Shown here one piece after another: positions 49,601 to 60,853 of a DNA stretch of 64,000 nucleotides (positions within the stretch are counted from its first letter, which is position 1; the number at the start of each line of letters is the position of its first letter). Both the position numbers and the translations under genes were made by a program. Below the pieces are notes generated by a model that saw only the letters and a list, made by a program, of their open reading frames with translations, ran no database searches and had not been told where the DNA came from. Source of the stretch: Coprinus comatus (lineage: Eukaryota > Basidiomycota > Agaricomycetes > Agaricales > Agaricaceae). The stretch spans positions 620,001-684,000 of the forward strand of contig JAWPGT010000006.1 of assembly GCA_034638255.1 (NCBI GenBank), read 5' to 3'.

Positions 49601-51003
49601 TGCGCTCATCAGCACCTGACTATACTTCCTGAACTCATTTTTTTCCTGATGGAGAGTGTATCCCTATAAATTCGACGAAGATAAAAACATCCTTCCTGAA
49701 ACAGGGTACTTTATTTAAAATCCGTGTATCATGTTAGATCATTAATCATTTGGTTATCGTAAGTTCACAGAAGTACCGAAGGTCGCTGATTTTCCATTTC
49801 AATGACAATGATCTATCTACCGTCATTGGTAATTCTATCGTCACTTGAGTACACCATGCCAAATATTAGGTAATGCAAAACTATTGAAATAATACTTTGG
49901 ACCCTTGTACTTGTTATGAATGGATTTGCAAGAAGGTCACTCTTGAGGTCACTAACATAGGCGTCACTACACTTTACATCTTCCCACTTGCCACTTCAGG
50001 TTGATCTCCCAATTTCGGCAGATTGAAGAACTTCTCAGCTGTCATAGATACGATACACATCTACATAGTAATCCATACAAAAACGTTGAAGATCCTTTTT
50101 GTGTCACACACAAGTAATGCTTCTCTTGCCCCACTTTCCCATGGTCAAAAATAAATAAATAAAGTGATCATCGAATTGTACCAATGGATCGAAAAATGAT
50201 TTAAATCCAATCATAAATATAAATAAGTTGATCTCTCACTCCTCATGTCATGATATACCAATACAAACAATTCATTTCTTCCTTCAAGTTTGTACTATTC
50301 AAAGAAGCCGAGATGACTCAGCGAGCGCTGAACCTGGAGATTATAGTTCGGTTATATACTCTCGATGATTCAACATCAGTTGTATTAGTCGGAGTTAGAA
50401 GTTCTTCACCATATCCTGTTTTCCTCGGAATTATTAAATCAAGTCATACCGTTGTTAATACATGAATCCACCTCAAGGTCTCATTGAACGTGTCCCTAGT
50501 ACTAATTATAAATATTGTGAGACACTAATGATTCATTTGGTTAGCATAGAAGTGCTTAGCGGCCTCATACATGGTACTAATTCATTTGATCATCATCGTG
50601 GTATTAGATGTGGATGGCGAGTGTCTTGGATGACAGTGGATAGTACTATATTGAAAACGAGAGTCACACAACTGAGTCGTGACTGAACTTTTCTGGGTCA
50701 TTGAATATCTCAAAACATGAGGCTTAGGTGCGGATGGGTCACCATTCTGAAGTTAGTTTTGTTTTCTCCCGGCGATTTCAAGTTCCGTTCGATTCAGCGC
50801 TATGAACTGGTGTTTTGTACATGGTATTAGCCGCTGAAGCTGACTGTTGCCGACATATTATGGCTTCTTAGAGCTTGTCTCCATACGGTGACTTCGGATT
50901 CGGATGCTAGGATACTGTTTACTACTTACTCCAAATTTGTAAGTCCTACAAATTGTCTCCCAAAACAGTCGAGACCTTTGTTTTCAAAACGGTAAGTTGG
51001 GCT

Positions 51004-51050
51004 TGTTTTCACTTTAACGTCCCAGAGGCGTGTTCCTCGTGACGGACGAA
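51004..51050 (-). mobile_element. 5'-truncated poly(A) retroposon copy 2 (older)
   Basis: On the complement, CGTCCGTCACGAGGA leads to CGCCTCTGGGACGTTAAAGTG and a decayed A-tail (GAAAAC). Diverged direct repeats flank it: GGTAAGTTGGGCT at 50991-51003 and GGCAAGTTAGGCT at 51051-51063 (two differences). It shares the 3' end of the 45.1- and 57.55-kb copies. Confidence 0.7.
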
Positions 51051-52194
51051 GGCAAGTTAGGCTAGTTAGTACCCAGTGGGTGAAGCGAACAGTAAAATAG
51101 AATAAAAGCTTATCTGAACCCCGTTAAGAGAAAAAAAAACAGATACGTACAGTACAAATTGGTCACCGGTCAAGCAGCTTCAAGGCTGGTCGGTTCGAGA
51201 CTTTTGAGTTCCGAATAATCATCATCATCTACATAATTTAGTACCCCTTTTTCTTTTTAAACTTATCTCTATCAGCTCGCCACCTCTATCTCATCCCGGT
51301 CCGCCAGGGTCCGCAAACACTATGATGGCCTTTTTCTTTTTCTTTTTCTGCTTATTTGTGAAGTAGCTTATTATCATTCTGCTTAGGACTTGGCAGTGTA
51401 CCCTCCTTTGCCTTTTTTTAAACCTTGCCACTCAGCTGTTCCCAACTTCGATCAAGTATTAAATCTAAAATAAATAAAAAAGAGTTCAGAAGAGCTTAAG
51501 GGCACATGTTCACGGTCTAGATTACTTGAAATCAAATAGAAGAAGAGAAAAAAAAAAGTAACCGGATTATTTACCAGATGGGGTCGGGAACCTGAGGTTG
51601 TGACCCGGCGATTGATGTATGTCGATGATCCATGATGATGGTGTATGGTCGTTGGTGATGCAGATGATGTCGATGATGAATGTGATAGTCATGCGACATC
51701 GACATCTCCTCATGAAAGAAAAAATTACACTCTCGAATCAACCAATAATCAGCCAACCACGGTAACTGATTGTAGTGATTGTGTTATTGATCTACAGGTT
51801 ACTAAGTAGCAGGAAAGTAACCGGTCGATCACCTATTGATGATTTATCTTGACATCTTCTTTGTTTACTATGGATGTCCAAGGGAGTTAAAGGGAAATGC
51901 CAGTGAATGTAGGTCATCAGACCCAGGTTTCAGTATTTCAATATTTGAATAGCGACGATGAACTCCGGTTAAGGATAATTCATTGATGAATAAGCCACTG
52001 GATTTTCTATTTTCATTTTTCTCAAGGAATACCCATTGAGACATGATATTCAAGAAAGGCAAATAACAATAACCCAAGAAAAGCTCACTGATTAACTTTT
52101 TTACTACTAGCACCGCTTTTAACTTTCAAGTTAGCCACAATCACTTTCTGCCAATCAACGTTTCAATTCCAATCATCATACATCATGCATCAAT

Positions 52195-52476
52195 CACTAT
52201 ACCACTACTTAATAAAGTTTGGAACATTCAAGTCGTATTATCACCTTGTATCGCTTATGTATCTTGATTCTGGACCTGGTGGCACCCACTGACACATGGT
52301 TAAGTCTTTTATGCTTTCAATGCTAATTCACCGCTTGAGGCTTACTAGAGTATATATGATATTTCGGTCAATTAATCATGATCTCATAGGGTTCCAGTAA
52401 ATCAAATCGTGTGGTGAACATATATTAACAGTCTGAGATCATGATCACGATCAACTATTAGTAGTGGTATAACGTG
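52195..52476. repeat. Nested inverted repeats, MITE-like
   Basis: An outer pair, CACTATACCACTACT at 52195-52209, is inverted (with small indels) at 52460-52476. Inside it ATCATGATCTCA (52375-52386) is exactly inverted at 52434-52445. The 282-bp span and arms resemble a degraded MITE, but no clear target-site duplication was seen. Confidence 0.4.
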
Positions 52477-53380
52477 TCTGTTGAATAATACTTGACATCT
52501 TTCCAGGTTAACCACTAATCATTAACTACATCTTGAATTATCTGACATCATAAGAGTCACTACTAGTAGCATCGGACAAGCGAATCGGTATCGAATAATC
52601 TGATAATATCAGTATTAGAATACTAATAATCCATCGATAAAAACAAAACAGGAGCGACAAAGAGTCTAGAACTACACTTGATTGCAATTAACGGATTCAC
52701 GATTAAATGGATGTTGAAAATTTTTTGGAGCTGAAGAACATCGACTTGACCACTCGAACGATAAGAATTGAAACAGGACAAAATATTGATATTGAGAGTT
52801 GGAAACAATTTACTTGTGTATGCGAGAATTGTCCCTTATATGTAAGGTAGAATAGAACTATGCCTAAACCAAAAAAAAAAAACACTATCAAAGCTAGGGC
52901 AGAATGGACAAAGCAAGGGGTGCTAGGTAGAAATACAAATTTAGGGGAGGATCAACCATATAACCACGCAAGAAGAAAGAAAAGCCAAAAAAGGTCAAGA
53001 GACGAAACGAAAGTTCGACTCACGTGTAAAAGAAAATGTAACAGGAGACAAAGCAAGCAATGTACATCCACCAAGAAGATAACAAAAGAAAATTGGAGTA
53101 TATGTCCGAGAAAGGTTTATAGATAATCAATCATTGGGAGAACGAAAAAGATATGTGTAACATGGCTTGAGGGAGAGTCAGAGAGACAAATGCACCCCGG
53201 ACTGTCGCGATGCATCTAACATACGGATGAAGAGTGGGAATTTGTGTTTGTGTCCGAGGTAAAGTAAAATTGAAATGTGGGGAATCGTGGGAAAAATTGA
53301 TGCGGGGTAAAAATTAAAACAGAAAAATCCTTTTTCGGCAAGTAAACCCAAATGATGGGAAGATCCCCCACATGTGCTCT

Positions 53381-54803
53381 TTATGAGCTGTAGTTCTTCC
53401 CGACCATGATCTTCAGTACCAGTCGGCCCTCATCGTCTACACCACGTTCCAGTGTCTCGAAAGCCTTTTTCGTGTCCTTGAGGGCAAACCGATGGGTAAT
53501 GAGTTTCTCGACGTTTTCCAGCTTGCCACTACTCAGTAGCTCCAAAGCCGTCGGGTACGTATTTGCGTATCGGAACGATCCTTGAATGTCAACTTCTCGT
53601 AGGGCGGCAGCAGATAGGGGTAGCATGACGTTTCTTGTGCCCATACCGATGAGCATTACCTTGCCGCCGGTTTTCGCAGCCTGTAATTGTGTGGTTAGGT
53701 CATGATTTTCTAAGAGAAAACAAGGGTAGAATGAAATCCAGGGTAAAAAGATAGAAGTGCCGATGTGATGCCAACGGAGTGTATAGACGAACAGAAATTC
53801 GGTGAAGAAGTTTGGGATTCGAAGTAAAGGGTCGGAGGGGATAGAGCAGAAGAAGAATGACTCACAAAGACGGACATCTGGATACAAGGTGCCGCTCCGG
53901 AACATTCGAAGACAATATCGAAACCGTCTTCCTGGCCGAAACTGGAGAGTGCGAGAGTAGAATTTTGTTTAGCCAACTGGATTTGCTCGTCTGTATTTTC
54001 GGTGCGTTGTGATGTGGGGAAGCGGAAGGTTTGTTGAGCGAATCCGTGGGTTTCGACGAAGTCGAGGCGTGTTTGATTGATGTCGATTGCGGCAACACGA
54101 GATGCACCCATAGCTTTTGATAGTGCACAAGCAAGAACTCCGATAGCACCTGTACCAAGAACGAGGACCGAGTGGCCAGCCTTTAGACCAGCACGTCTTG
54201 AAGCGTGAACGAGGACGGACAGGGGTTCTGCCAGAGCAGCTTTCTCAAACGAACACCCGCTAGATAGGCTTAAGATCGTCATCAAGTCAATGCGTTATTT
54301 CACCGTGGATCTGTAGATGAACGTACGGGTGGAGGACATGGGCAGGGTGGTTCATACGGCTTTGAAGGGTGCCGTCGACATGAGGGAATGCAGCGGCGCT
54401 ACTGCAAAAACGCATTGATTTGCAGAGGTTATATCTGCCACTCTTGCAGAAAGAGCACTCGCGGCACATAATACCAGCTTCGATGGCGACGCGTTGGCCA
54501 ACGGCAAACTGATTGACCCCAGCACCGAGGGCAGTGATGACACCGGCAGCTTCATGGCCAAGAACAAGAGGTTGGCGAACGGCAAAGTCACCATTTCTGC
54601 CGTGCTGATAATAGTGTACTGTAGGATGTTGTCAGAGAGGATATGTGATATTGCAAGGCAGACATACAGTCTGAGCCGCAGAGACCGGTGGAGACGACCT
54701 CGACTTGGACGAAGCCAGTGTTTGGAGGAAAGACGGTTCGCTGTTCGATGCGAAGGTCCTTTTGTGCGTGGAGTACAGCAGCTTGTTGTTGAGAGAAGGC
54801 CAT
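53381..54803 (-). CDS. Zinc MDR polyol dehydrogenase (sorbitol/xylitol/L-arabitol type)
   Basis: Exons (complement): 54668..54803, 54327..54618, 53866..54259, 53381..53680; 373 aa, phases close. The catalytic zinc site is CGSD (C42) with GHEAAG (H67, E68). The structural zinc lobe is C97-x2-C100-x2-C103-x7-C111 (MCRECSFCKSGRYNLC). The Rossmann motif is VLGTGAIGVLA, followed by AAIDINQTR whose Asp favours NAD+ over NADP+. The C-terminal half (GGKVMLIGMG, ITHRFALKDTKKAFE) is typical. These enzymes interconvert polyols and ketoses in fungal pentose or hexitol catabolism; which polyol cannot be read from the sequence. Divergent from the SDR gene. Confidence 0.93.
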
Positions 54804-55071
54804 GATTTGAGAGAGGAGGAATTGAGGTGTTGTAGGTCGACTCTCCTCGCATTTATACAACTTGAATTATCGCCACAAGCCTCGCCGGTCCGACTCACCG
54901 CTCATCTGCGAGATCTCATCTCGTCACATAAGCCCTTGTCACAGGATCGAATCTGCATTCTATATCGGGATGCGGGCCCTTAGATCGCGTGTGTTCCCAC
55001 GGGTACTCATGGGGCATCCGTGCTTCGGGCCGACCCTGGTATTATTATCCTCTTCCTGCTCATTCCTTCCT
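54804..55071. promoter_or_regulatory. Shared promoter region of the MDR and SDR genes
   Basis: 268 bp lie between the two divergent start codons. Co-regulation is inferred from orientation. An in-frame ATG at 55012 upstream of the SDR start would add a hydrophobic leader, and a longer frame opens from 54862, so the SDR start is not certain. Confidence 0.5.
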
Positions 55072-57373
55072 ATGGATCCATCTCCAGACACTCCTGCGCC
55101 CTCCCTGTTCAACCTCTCAGGAAAGAATGTCCTCATCACCGGCGCAACTAGGGGCATAGGTGCTGCCTGTGCAATCGCCCTTGCAGAAGCCGGCGCAAGA
55201 ATATGTCTTGTCCAACGACATCCAGCTCCAGACGGTGGCGAGAACAACGCGACGCACAAGGCTATCGTCGCCCGCAATGGGCTGGCAACTATCCTTCATT
55301 GCGACCTCGAAGATCTGGACCAGGTCCGGAGCCTGTTCCCTCGTGCCCTTGGTGCCATGGATGGCAACATTCATGTACTCGTCAACTGCGCAGGGATCCA
55401 ACGCCGTCATCCTGCAACTGACTTTCCAGAATCAGACTGGGACGATGCACGTCCTTCCTCTGTCACACCTTCATTTCAGCTCATTCCACCCCGTAGGTCA
55501 TCAGCATTAACCTCAAGGTCTGTTGGATCCTCGCCCAGGCTGCAGGCCAGCACATGGTTCCCCTGAGAAGAGGCAAAATCATCAACTTCTGCTCGCTGCT
55601 TACCTTCCAGGGTGGCTTGACTGTCCCGGCCTACGCCTCGGCCAAAGGCGCTCTTGGTCAGCTCACAAAGGCTCTTGCAAACGAGTGGAGCCGGCACAAT
55701 ATTCAAGTCAATGCAATCTGTCCAGGATACATTGCAACTGACATGTAAGTACCCTTATCATATCGTGTTCGTTACATCTTTTCTACATCAGTACATTTTC
55801 TTCCCTTTTCTGTTCACCTTCAATATACCGGTAATCATTGCCATCATTCATTCCTTTGTGCATATACCCAAGGGCCCAGGACAAATATGGGATATATGCA
55901 TCATCGCGAATAGATACGGCATTTATACTCGTATGACGTCCACAGAACTTAGATGTCCTCGTTTTTCTCGTTGCGTAAATTGATCTATGCAATTTGGCGG
56001 GCGTGTATTTCTTCGGAAGTAATAACCCTTGGCCAATTTTGATATTAACACCCTTTGTTTTATTCGGATTCCTGTTGTATGCACAATATTCGGTTTAACG
56101 TGATTATGTTGTTCTGCTTCGATGTTCATTTGGGCAAATGTATCACGCTTAAAACTTAAAGAGACACGCGCGTCCGTTGGCGATACGCATCGTTCTCCAT
56201 TGTATCCGTTTTCCCCTCTTTACTCATTAGTCTAATGACCCTTCTAACATACTATTTGTATCGTGACAGGAATGAGAAGCTATTGAACGACCCTACGAGG
56301 CTGCGACAAATATCTGAACGGATACCTGCAGGAAGATGGGGTGATCCCAAGGACTTTGCTGGCCCGATCGTCTTTCTTGCAAGTTCCGCAAGCCAATATG
56401 TTTGTGGAGAACTATTGGTCGTTGATGGGGTGAGTTCTGCGTTTCATCATGGATCGTTGGACTTTCGTTTCCTTTTCTTGTGTCTACCTGTAATTTCGGC
56501 CTCGGGCTCCTTGAGGCCTATGCTCGGCTTTCAGCGTGTGTTTGAGTTCTTGTCATGCATGACGCTCTGCTTGTTCCGTTATACAATCTCATGAACGAGG
56601 CTTTTCTATGCGAGGTCTCCTGCGGCGTCTCTATTTTTTTAAACTTTTTCGCTCCAACTTCCGATTATGCTTGAATCATTCCCATTGTCTTGTTTCAACG
56701 TTACCATACAAATCCAACGTGGATAGTGAGGGATATCCGTCCGGAACCATTATCTTTCTATCTCTCCTCATTTCTCTCCAACGGAACTTCCGAATTACCT
56801 CTTGACCTCTACCATTTCCTGCTCCCTATCTCATTGCCGTTCCCTTTGCCCTATGATTATGATATCATTTTTGGAACACAGCACGGCATGGGGCTAGCGC
56901 ATTTATGGTGGACCGCGAGGTCAACCTCGTTTCTTGTCCATGTGTCTTTCATTAAGGTGTCTGTGGGCGTGGTTCTGTTTCTAGTTCTGTTTCTATACAT
57001 TACCTTCCATTTTTAAGGTTTCCAGTGACCCTGTGAATCTTTTTTTTTTACCTCTCTTTTCATATTTTACTTATCGGTGTACCATCGTGTATATCGGAAG
57101 GGGCTTAAAGCTTCTTTCTTCGTAACTCACATTACATTGCCCCGTGTGCTTGGCTGCTGGTACGCATATGCTTCAAGTTTATGCATTTTTCCGTTTTCGT
57201 TTCCGATTTCGATTTTTGATTTCAGTTATGTTACAGTATTTTTTTTTTATTTTCCTTTTTCTACTGCGTGTTTCTCCCCCCTCATTTCCTCGCCCTCTCC
57301 CCCCGTCTCCGTCTCATTTCTCCGGAAACTGATGAATGTTTGTTCTGTTTTATAGGGTTGGATGGGACGATAA
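55072..57373 (+). CDS. KduD-like short-chain dehydrogenase (2-deoxy-D-gluconate 3-dehydrogenase family)
   Basis: Exons 55072..55446, 55497..55744, 56270..56429, 57356..57373; 266 aa, phases close. Classical SDR marks: TGATRGIG at residues 23-30, the NAG-type motif VNCAG, active-site Ser158 ([11 protein letters not shown]) and Y171-A-S-A-K175. The segments [51 protein letters not shown] and the end VVDGGWMGR match KduD/2-deoxygluconate dehydrogenases closely. The protein probably oxidises or reduces a keto sugar acid or related sugar. The first intron (50 bp) appears GC-AG. The other two are 525 and 926 bp, unusual for this window, and the last coding exon is only 18 nt. Confidence 0.9.
56430..57355 (+). 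other. 926-bp last intron of the SDR gene
   Basis: It runs from GTGAGTTC to TTTATAG and separates the five-residue C-terminus GWMGR from the rest. It is pyrimidine-rich near the 3' end (TTTCCGTTTTCG..., CCTCTCCCCCCG). No ORF with recognisable content or TIR/LTR structure was seen. Confidence 0.75.
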
Positions 57374-57551
57374 TCTTTCTATCTTGCACTCCCTCTTTTT
57401 AATCATTGGGACTGCTTTCCTTCTAGCATATTGGAATTGGAAACATGGAATTGGAACTGGAATCTCTGAAAAAATGTATGGAAGAAGATTAGAAAGTATG
57501 GATGTATGTGCCATTATTAAAGGATGTAGGATGTGTACACTGAATGTAAAT

Positions 57552-57590
57552 CGTCCGTCATGAGGATTAAGCCTCTGGGACGTTAAAATG

Positions 57591-57620
<30 letters not shown>
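57552..57620 (+). mobile_element. 5'-truncated poly(A) retroposon copy 3, youngest
   Basis: Only 39 bp of element (CGTCCGTCATGAGGATTA followed by AGCCTCTGGGACGTTAAAATG) plus about 30 A. A perfect 13-bp direct repeat ACTGAATGTAAAT flanks it at 57539-57551 and 57620-57632 (sharing the last A). This is a textbook target-primed insertion truncated at its 5' end. It lies about 180 bp downstream of the SDR stop codon. Confidence 0.85.
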
Positions 57621-57622
<2 letters not shown>

Positions 57623-58790
57623 GAATGTAAATGTAAATTGATTGGACCCGAAAGTTGACATTCTAACCAGTGAAAATGAAGATGAGGTTTGAAGTTTTAA
57701 ATCGTGATCAATAGTAGAGTGTCAATGACGAAGGCCATTCGATAAATAATTCTAAATACGAAGTGCTACGACGATAAGTGAAAAAAAAGCGGAGATTACC
57801 ACTAGAAGTTAACCTAGTCAATTACTTCTCAAGTGGATAAACAGCATAAGTACCATTCCAATTTTTCTAAGCTCGCTCTTTCCATAGAGAAAAATCGGTA
57901 TCGTTAGAAAGAGATTCACGCTACTAGTTCGAGGTTCGAGAAACTTAAGTACTAATAGTAATTAAGTTAAGTATTACCGGCTACCATCTCTCACTCCAGA
58001 GCTCGCCTAACTGCCCCCAACTGTCAATACTAGAACTAACGGTAACTGTCACAACTGTCATTCTCTCTAATTATAAGAGAACCCACTTGCACTTGCAAGA
58101 TTGATTATTATTATTATTATTTTCTTGATTTTCGATGTTGATTTCAAGTTCCGAACTTTTGGTTAATAGGCATGTTACCTTACTTACTACAATGTCACAT
58201 CCATCTATTTATACCCTCCGATTTACTGTGGATAGTGGGATATATATTTTTAGTTCTTGGTGTAAGTTCTTGGCTCTCATGAACCACTGGCCTGACTCGA
58301 AGTATATAGGTTATATATTTAGTCAAGAAATAACACTTCTTTTTTTTTTTTTTTCAGGAGATCGTGTGTGTGTGTTTGTGATAAAGTGGTGTTAAGTAGG
58401 GTGAGTGAAAAGAAAAAGAAAAGAAAGAAGTACGGGGTGGGGTGAGTGCCAAGGAAGGAACTGTGAAAATTTACTCCACCATCTGTCTTTTATATTTATA
58501 TATCTATTATGAAAGATCAGTGGCTGTATTGTTTGGTTTTTTAGAGTTTCCAGAAAAGAATATGTGGAAAAAGCGGAAAAAAGAAAAAGGGAATTAAGCG
58601 AAAGTAGATTTAAAAACAGAAAAAAAACAAAAAAAAAAAAATTCACAGCCTCTCTCGGAAATTCCTGTTTCTTTTTTTGGAACTTCGAGAAAAAGAAGGT
58701 AAGGCGGAGTTGAAAGCTTGAGAGAGAGCTCTGGAGTACCCGAACGTCTAGACTTGTGCTAATAACGAGAGACAGTTTAAGAGTACATAT

Positions 58791-58806
58791 AGTAGTAGTA
58801 GTAGTA
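58791..58806 (+). repeat. Microsatellite (TAG)n
   Basis: About five TAG/AGT units in AT-rich intergenic DNA. Confidence 0.8.
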
Positions 58807-59139
58807 CGATCAGAACTTACAACTTACCTACTACGGCAAAACCTAACCGGTAAAATGCGAGTGGGTTGACAAGTATAGATATTACTAGTGTATAAAGCGA
58901 AACTAAAATAAGAGATACGGATATCTTTTCCGAAAGTTTCTGATTCTCGTTTCTTGCCACCCTTGTCCCCGTGTTTTTTTTTTTTTTTCACCCTTGAGAA
59001 ACGGAGTTCATGGTTGGTATGTACGAAGACGTGCCCCAAGGCAAAAGGGTTATCAACACGATGCTAAAGGGCCGTTTTCCTTATCTATACTCCATCCCAA
59101 CTGTTAAGAGTAACGGTATTTGCTTGACGTATGCCATGT

Positions 59140-59420
59140 ACAAGTAATATATTGAAACCGTTTGAAATTCCAACTTTTCAAACACCGAATAGAGACCGAA
59201 ATTTAACTTTTTATTAACTGATGGAGCCGTAACTTGCAGGGCTGGTCAGTAAATGAGGCTGGGGATTTCTGGATTGGTTCCCAGAGACAAGTAATATTGA
59301 AAATTTGAAATTGAAACCGCTTGAAAGTCCGAACAGATACCGAAATTCGAGTTTTTTTTTTTTTTTTGAAATGGTTGCTACCTGAAGGGTTGGCTGCACC
59401 AAGAGACTAAATGGCAGGCT
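59140..59420 (+). repeat. Imperfect tandem duplication, unit about 145 bp
   Basis: The block starting ACAAGTAATATATTGAAACCG at 59140 is followed at 59287 by ACAAGTAATATTGAAA. Both continue through CCG(T/C)TTGAAA, a (GA)ACCGAAATT segment, a T-rich run and a GCAGGGCTGGTC/GAAGGGTTGGCT segment in the same order. Copies are diverged, with small indels and a longer poly(T) in the second. Confidence 0.6.
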
Positions 59421-60349
59421 AAACGATCTTTACTAGTTAAGTAGTTTATGTTGGAGTTTCAAGGATATTAATTCGCGACATACTAAATGAAGACTAACTT
59501 CAATTAATGACGAAGTTCAAACGTTCAAATTTCAAAACTGTTCACGTTGGCGTTGGAGTTACCAATTGGAAACCTCAATACATTTGTTCTCCACTAGAAC
59601 CATATATATAAAACAAGCAGAAGAGATGGATATCATAAAGCAGTGGAGTGTCATGTAGCGTCGATGTTAACTTTCCGTCAGTGTCAATGTGAAGGAAATA
59701 CGTGCCTGACTTACTTTTCCCGGCCCGTAGCGGAGTCTGAAATATTCGTACCGAATCTTCCTGTGAGTGCTTGAAAAATAAAACTCCGAAGTCACCGTTG
59801 ACGATATCTCAAGATCTCGAAGGAGGCTAGTATATTTATACACACTTCGAGAGAAAGCTTGAAAGATACCTAGGCGGACCGATTAGAACCAAACGGAGTT
59901 CATATGTGGTGTACATACCGCTAAGCTAATATACGAAAAATCAACCCTCGTTTTTTTGTTCTGATTTCACCCAGAAAGAGCAAATTGTAATATACGGGAG
60001 ATTGGGACACACGTTGCGTCAGCTGAGATGGGGTGATTGGATAAAGTAACAACCCTAGATGTTATATGACAGAGAATCGATAGAGACCTCAAGAATTCGA
60101 GTTTTAAAAAAAAAGAGGGGTTCTATTTGATTTCGATTACGGTAGGATTACGGTAGCTTATTGTACCGCGTTCACATGGCTTGAATCATGAGTTGGAGTT
60201 GAAAGTTTGTTGGTAAGAAGAGGAAACACAAACTGGTTGTATTATAAATCAGGCAAGTTGAAAAGCTTAATTAAACATTGATTTATATGATGAATGACCT
60301 TGACCTGTTCAAGAAATGAAGAAATTTTTTCGTACCCTTGTTCGGATAG

Positions 60350-60853
60350 TTAATACTCGATTCGTAGAGAGAGGTCTTTGAGGGATCTTAATGCACATGT
60401 ATCACCTGAGGTCCAGTTCGACAAATTAATAGTTGTTCGCTCCATAATCGTTTTAAGCAGGTCTGTAAAAAAAGACCAACAGATAACGGAGTGTGAGTGA
60501 CCCGCGGAGCAATTTTGGAAACAAAGATAGGGGGAGACAAGGAGACGTATAACGGGCCGAGTCACCGTCTTCCAGGCGGGATTTTCAATTTTGGTTTTTG
60601 TCAAAACAAGAGAAGATGAGACAGATGAACTCGATCTTAAGCCGAGCTTAATACAGTCGCGCATAGTAATGGAACGAAGAAATTGGAAATGTAATCTGAT
60701 ATGCTCTGGTGTGCCTCTGAGACTATTGGAAATGGAGTGCGGGAAGTCGGTACGAAGAATCGTTTGTGTCGATATTTGGTTACAGTCAGATTGAGGCTGT
60801 GAGCTCCGCGGTGCTGTAGCATTACAATATTCGGCCATGATCGAGTTAAACAA
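60350..60853 (-). CDS. Doubtful 167-aa open frame
   Basis: A single uninterrupted frame on the complement with likely start at the second Met (MAEYCNATAP...). It is Ser/Thr/Arg-rich with no recognised motif, signal peptide or membrane segment. It is the longest frame in an otherwise gene-free 6.6 kb, but this length can arise by chance and no intron supports it. Confidence 0.18.
   Translation of the reverse strand: MFNSIMAEYCNATAPRSSQPQSDCNQISTQTILRTDFPHSISNSLRGTPEHIRLHFQFLRSITMRDCIKLGLRSSSSVSSSLVLTKTKIENPAWKTVTRPVIRLLVSPYLCFQNCSAGHSHSVICWSFFTDLLKTIMERTTINLSNWTSGDTCALRSLKDLSLRIEY

Larger units (their letters stand above)
46637..53380. other. Gene-poor region, about 6.7 kb
   Basis: No gene could be supported. 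The only open frames are short, without motifs. A minus-strand stretch around 48032-48210 reads like protein (VTVSAGVAGMLSALV...) but starts and ends without clear exon context. A degraded poly(A) retroposon lies near 51.0 kb and nested inverted repeats at 52.2-52.5 kb. The region probably holds decayed mobile DNA and intergenic sequence. Confidence 0.45.

Noticed and set aside
54494..55983. Several overlapping frames antisense to or out of phase with the MDR and SDR genes
   Set aside because: They are shadows of GC-rich true coding exons; the spliced MDR and SDR models explain the region fully.
58100..58400. Poly(T)/(ATT)n area as another retroposon insertion
   Set aside because: The T-run at 58319-58335 has no adjacent family 3' end and no flanking direct repeats.
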